DNA of 8,149 nucleotides from an uncultured Bacteroidota bacterium (GTDB lineage Bacteria > Bacteroidota > Bacteroidia > Bacteroidales > CAIWKO01): assembly GCA_937934705.1 (NCBI GenBank), contig CALGYY010000255.1, positions 1 through 8,149 on the forward strand, read 5' to 3'. The position numbers were made by a program, and so were the translations under genes. Below the pieces are notes generated by a model. The model did no database searches. It worked only from the letters and a program-made list of their open reading frames with translations, and was not told the origin of the DNA. The first letter of the stretch is position 1, and each line of letters opens with the position of its first letter. Below are positions 6,231 to 8,149 of this stretch, one piece after another.

Positions 6231-7397
6231 CTATTGGCTGAGATGGTCTTTACGCTTTCCGCTGAAAAGGCTGTATTTCATAAAACGGCAGGCCAGCTGG
6301 CCGTTGTAGACGTTGAACTTTTTATCAGGCTTTAAACCGATAAACTTCATGGCATTCGCATCAGACCCCAATATCCAGGCCTGATAAGCAGGGCAGTTTT
6401 TTTTCAGCACATTGCCCAAGCCTTTATAAAAGCTGATCTGATCAAATTCCCTGAGTCTCTCGCCGTACGGAGGGTTGGTCAGAATAAAGCCAGGACGATC
6501 GGGAAAGGGAAAGTTCTCAAAAGCCGATCGGGTGGTCGTAATCTGCCCTTCCAGACCTGCTGCACTGATATTTCTCCTGGCTACATTCAGGTTTCCGGCA
6601 TCAATATCTGATGCGTGAATCTCAGTATTCAGAGGCAGAATATCGCTTTTGGCCTCCTGAACAGTTTTTTCCCAGAGCGGCTTATCAAAATCGCTCCAGT
6701 TCATCAGGCTCCAGTTTTTCCTGAAGGAGCCGGCAGGACGGCGTGAACGGATCATGGCTGCTTCTATGGCAAGGGTTCCTGATCCGCAGAAAGGATCAAA
6801 AAATGGCATTTCACCATCCCAGTCGCTCAGCCTGATCAAACCGGCAGCAAGTACTTCATTGAGGGGCGCCTGAACACTGGCCATTCTGTAGCCCCTTTTA
6901 AACAGCGGTGTTCCGGAACTGTCGAGTGAAATGCGTACCTGATCGGGATGCAAATGCACATGTATCCTGATCTGAGCATTGTCCAGATCTACTGACGGCC
7001 TTCGGTTGCAGCGTTCACGGAAACGGTCGGCAATCGCATCCTTAGCCTTCTGCGAGGCAAACATCGTATTAGGGAAAAGCGGATGGCTCCCCACGCTTTC
7101 AATCGCAAGTGTCTGGTCCGCCTCCATCCATTGCTCCCAACCCAGCTGCCGGATTTGCCCGTAAAAATCCTCCATCCCGTTTACCCTGAATTCAGCAAGC
7201 GGCATAAGGATGCGCAGGGCTGTGCGACATGAATAGTTCATCCGGTAGACCTCTTCCTTTGAGCCTGTGAATCGTACCGCACGGCTGAGGACTTCAGGCT
7301 CCTTGCCTCCCAGTTCAGCAATCTCATCAGCACACACAGATTCCAGCCCGGAAAGTGTTGTGGCAACCAGCTCTGAATATGGCTTAAAGATTTTCAT
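6231..7397 (-). CDS. THUMP-domain class I RNA methyltransferase (RlmL-type 23S rRNA guanine-N2)
   Basis: This 388-residue protein has an N-terminal ferredoxin-like/THUMP region (about 5-160) for RNA binding and a Rossmann methyltransferase domain (about 175-375). Motifs: A-P-L-N-E-V-L-A-A-G-L at 177-187 (motif X); D201-P-F-C-G-S-G-T208 (SAM-binding motif I); A-S-D-I-D at 262-266; and catalytic N308-P-P-Y-G-E-R-L315. This matches the RlmL half of the E. coli RlmKL fusion, which makes m2G2445 in 23S rRNA; here there is no RlmK half, and the length is usual for single-domain homologues. Such genes are often mislabelled as N6-adenine-specific DNA methylases. The exact target nucleotide is inferred from family. 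The ATG at 7397 lies only 8 nt after a -7 box, implying a very short leader. The gene is divergent from the small lipoprotein gene and is followed by a hairpin touching its stop codon. Action would be cytoplasmic, in ribosome maturation. Confidence 0.9.
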   Translation of the reverse strand: MKIFKPYSELVATTLSGLESVCADEIAELGGKEPEVLSRAVRFTGSKEEVYRMNYSCRTALRILMPLAEFRVNGMEDFYGQIRQLGWEQWMEADQTLAIESVGSHPLFPNTMFASQKAKDAIADRFRERCNRRPSVDLDNAQIRIHVHLHPDQVRISLDSSGTPLFKRGYRMASVQAPLNEVLAAGLIRLSDWDGEMPFFDPFCGSGTLAIEAAMIRSRRPAGSFRKNWSLMNWSDFDKPLWEKTVQEAKSDILPLNTEIHASDIDAGNLNVARRNISAAGLEGQITTTRSAFENFPFPDRPGFILTNPPYGERLREFDQISFYKGLGNVLKKNCPAYQAWILGSDANAMKFIGLKPDKKFNVYNGQLACRFMKYSLFSGKRKDHLSQ

Positions 7398-7405
7398 GAT
7401 TTTTG

Positions 7406-7413
7406 CAAAGATA
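7406..7413 (-). promoter_or_regulatory. -7 box for the methyltransferase gene
   Basis: The minus strand reads TATCTTTG (TAnnTTTG match), identical to the box of the SpoIID-like gene. It ends 8 nt before the ATG at 7397, so the transcript would have a leader of only a few bases. No good -33 TTG is seen. Confidence 0.5.
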
Positions 7414-7435
7414 TTCCTTTATCCCCGGCTGTATA

Positions 7436-7447
7436 TTGCACATGCAA
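7436..7447. promoter_or_regulatory. Palindrome in the divergent promoter region (operator candidate)
   Basis: TTGCA and TGCAA form a perfect 5-bp inverted repeat with a 2-bp spacer. Its left arm contains the -33 TTG of the lipoprotein promoter, and it lies 23 bp from the methyltransferase -7 box, so a bound regulator could affect either gene. It is short enough to be chance. Confidence 0.35.
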
Positions 7448-7465
7448 CAAAATGCCGTATTTTTG
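7436..7465 (+). promoter_or_regulatory. Complete Bacteroidota promoter for the small lipoprotein gene
   Basis: TTG at 7436-7438, a 19-nt spacer and TATTTTTG at 7458-7465 match the phylum's -33/-7 promoter layout well. The box ends 18 nt before the ATG at 7484. This is the best promoter in the window and supports expression of the short plus-strand gene. Confidence 0.65.
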
Positions 7466-7483
7466 TTCACCAAAACCACTCCA

Positions 7484-7711
7484 ATGAAGAAGATTCTGCT
7501 TTCATGCATTCTGTTGACCTCCCTTTTGATTCTGCTGGGATCCTGTGAAACCGGTGAAGACACATGCAAACAGTGCCGGATAGTGACCTATGAAGACAAC
7601 GTTGTGGTTAGCGAAGGCACACCCGAAACCTATTGCGGGAGTCAGCTGCAAAACGTCGAAGGTCAGACTTCTACGGTTGGCAACATGACGACAGTTATGG
7701 TTTGTCAATAA
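7484..7711 (+). CDS. Small four-cysteine lipoprotein of unknown function
   Basis: This 75-residue protein has a lipoprotein signal: basic M-K-K start, hydrophobic core and lipobox L-G-S-C with the lipidated cysteine at C21. The mature part is about 55 residues with four further cysteines: C28 and C31 (CKQC), C51 (Y-C-G) and C74 just before the C-terminus. They could form two disulfides or a small metal site. E22-T-G-E-D after the lipidated Cys is acidic, as in Bacteroidota lipoproteins sent to the surface, but the export signal is not certain. The frame stays open upstream to 7403, but only the ATG at 7484 gives a lipoprotein signal and lies correctly downstream of the promoter. There is no Shine-Dalgarno, as is common in this phylum. 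It converges on the cyclase gene with a 7-bp overlap of the 3' ends. I do not recognise a named family; similar short Cys-patterned lipoproteins occur in Bacteroidota. Confidence 0.75.
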   Translation: MKKILLSCILLTSLLILLGSCETGEDTCKQCRIVTYEDNVVVSEGTPETYCGSQLQNVEGQTSTVGNMTTVMVCQ

Positions 7712-8149
7712 TTGAAATCCAGAAAGAACATTTCCATCTTCCCTTTCCCTTTCACTTCTACCGGTTCACGCCTGGTAAAGCGGAACTCGTCTTTCAGAAT
7801 TGAATAGGTTGTCTCTGAAACATTGATCTGCATAGCTTCGGAATTGCTTTCCATCCGGGATGCTGTATTGATGGTGTCACCAAAAACATCATAGATGTAT
7901 TTTTTAACACCCACAACCCCACCGACCACATCGCCGGAGTGAATTCCTATTCTGACCTCCCATTTGACGACTGAATCTTCATTTCGCTCTTTCAGGTAAC
8001 GGATAATATCGATAGAGGCCAGCATCAGACGTCTGGCATGTTCAGGATCAGCAACCGGCATCCCGCAGACAGCCAGGTACGCGTCACCGATCGTTTTTAT
8101 CCGCTCACAGTGATAGTATCCGATAATCTGGTCGAAGGCAGTGAAAATA
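7705..8149 (-). CDS. Class III adenylate cyclase, C-terminal part only (N-terminus outside window)
   Basis: The frame is open to the right edge; 147 residues and the TGA stop are visible. Visible numbering from the edge: E15-R-I-K18-T-I-G-D22-A-Y is the beta2-beta3 region, with K18 at the purine-specifying position that is Lys in adenylate and Glu in guanylate cyclases and D22 at the second metal-binding Asp. R66-I-G-I-H-S-G-D follows. Y86-D87-V-F-G-D-T-I-N94-T-A-S-R98 supplies the second specificity residue (Asp, where guanylate cyclases have Cys) and the transition-state Asn and Arg. All catalytic residues of this half are thus present, so an active ATP-to-cAMP enzyme is predicted if the missing part holds the first metal Asp. 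About 45 residues follow R98. The sensor, membrane or receiver domains that would name the signal are outside the window. The 3' end overlaps the convergent lipoprotein gene by 7 bp. Confidence 0.88.
   Translation of the reverse strand, partial: IFTAFDQIIGYYHCERIKTIGDAYLAVCGMPVADPEHARRLMLASIDIIRYLKERNEDSVVKWEVRIGIHSGDVVGGVVGVKKYIYDVFGDTINTASRMESNSEAMQINVSETTYSILKDEFRFTRREPVEVKGKGKMEMFFLDFNY

Noticed and set aside
6231..7397. N6-adenine DNA methylase or restriction-modification gene
   Set aside because: NPPY is shared, but the THUMP-like N-terminus and NPPYGERL context match RNA guanine-N2 methyltransferases; no endonuclease is nearby.
1..8149. CRISPR array, insertion sequence, tRNA, rRNA or prophage remnants
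   Set aside because: No regular spaced repeats, transposase, terminal inverted repeats or RNA-gene sequences were seen on either strand.

Overview
The window looks like a chromosomal segment of a Bacteroidota (Bacteroidales-like) bacterium. Four observations point there. Several genes are preceded by TAnnTTTG boxes, the -7 element of that phylum, and mostly lack a Shine-Dalgarno sequence. There is a TonB-dependent receptor with an N-terminal carboxypeptidase-regulatory-like domain. There is a Cys-rich protein resembling the HYC_CC_PP family, and an SPFH protein fused to a GYF_2 domain. No rRNA, tRNA, CRISPR array, insertion sequence or phage gene is visible. Nearly all of the sequence is coding, and seven of the eight genes lie on the minus strand.

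Read in the direction of transcription (right to left), the right edge carries the C-terminal part of a class III adenylate cyclase (7705-8149, cut by the window end). A small four-cysteine lipoprotein (7484-7711, the only plus-strand gene) meets it tail to tail with a 7-bp overlap. The lipoprotein diverges from a THUMP/Rossmann rRNA guanine-N2 methyltransferase of the RlmL type (6231-7397). The 86-bp divergent gap holds a promoter for each direction and a short palindrome. Next comes a secreted SpoIID/LytB-type protein (4935-6089) with its own promoter.

The centre is a three-gene metal-handling operon. Its genes are a Cys/His-rich membrane-anchored or exported protein (4383-4847), a TonB-dependent receptor whose N-terminal extension carries a histidine cluster (2060-4300), and a periplasmic heavy-metal-associated (HMA) protein with a Cys-rich tail (1645-2025). 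It starts at a -7 box preceded by a 10-bp tandem repeat and ends at a strong intrinsic terminator (1594-1625). The inferred job is binding a soft or borderline metal, most plausibly copper, at the outer membrane and passing it through the periplasm. The metal and the direction of flow cannot be read from the sequence.

At the left edge is a second small operon: an SPFH-GYF_2 protein (389-1495), then a tandem zinc-ribbon protein (1-349, cut by the window start). The pairing resembles the YdjI and YdjG components of the Bacillus subtilis PspA membrane-stress operon, here in a Gram-negative-type genome.
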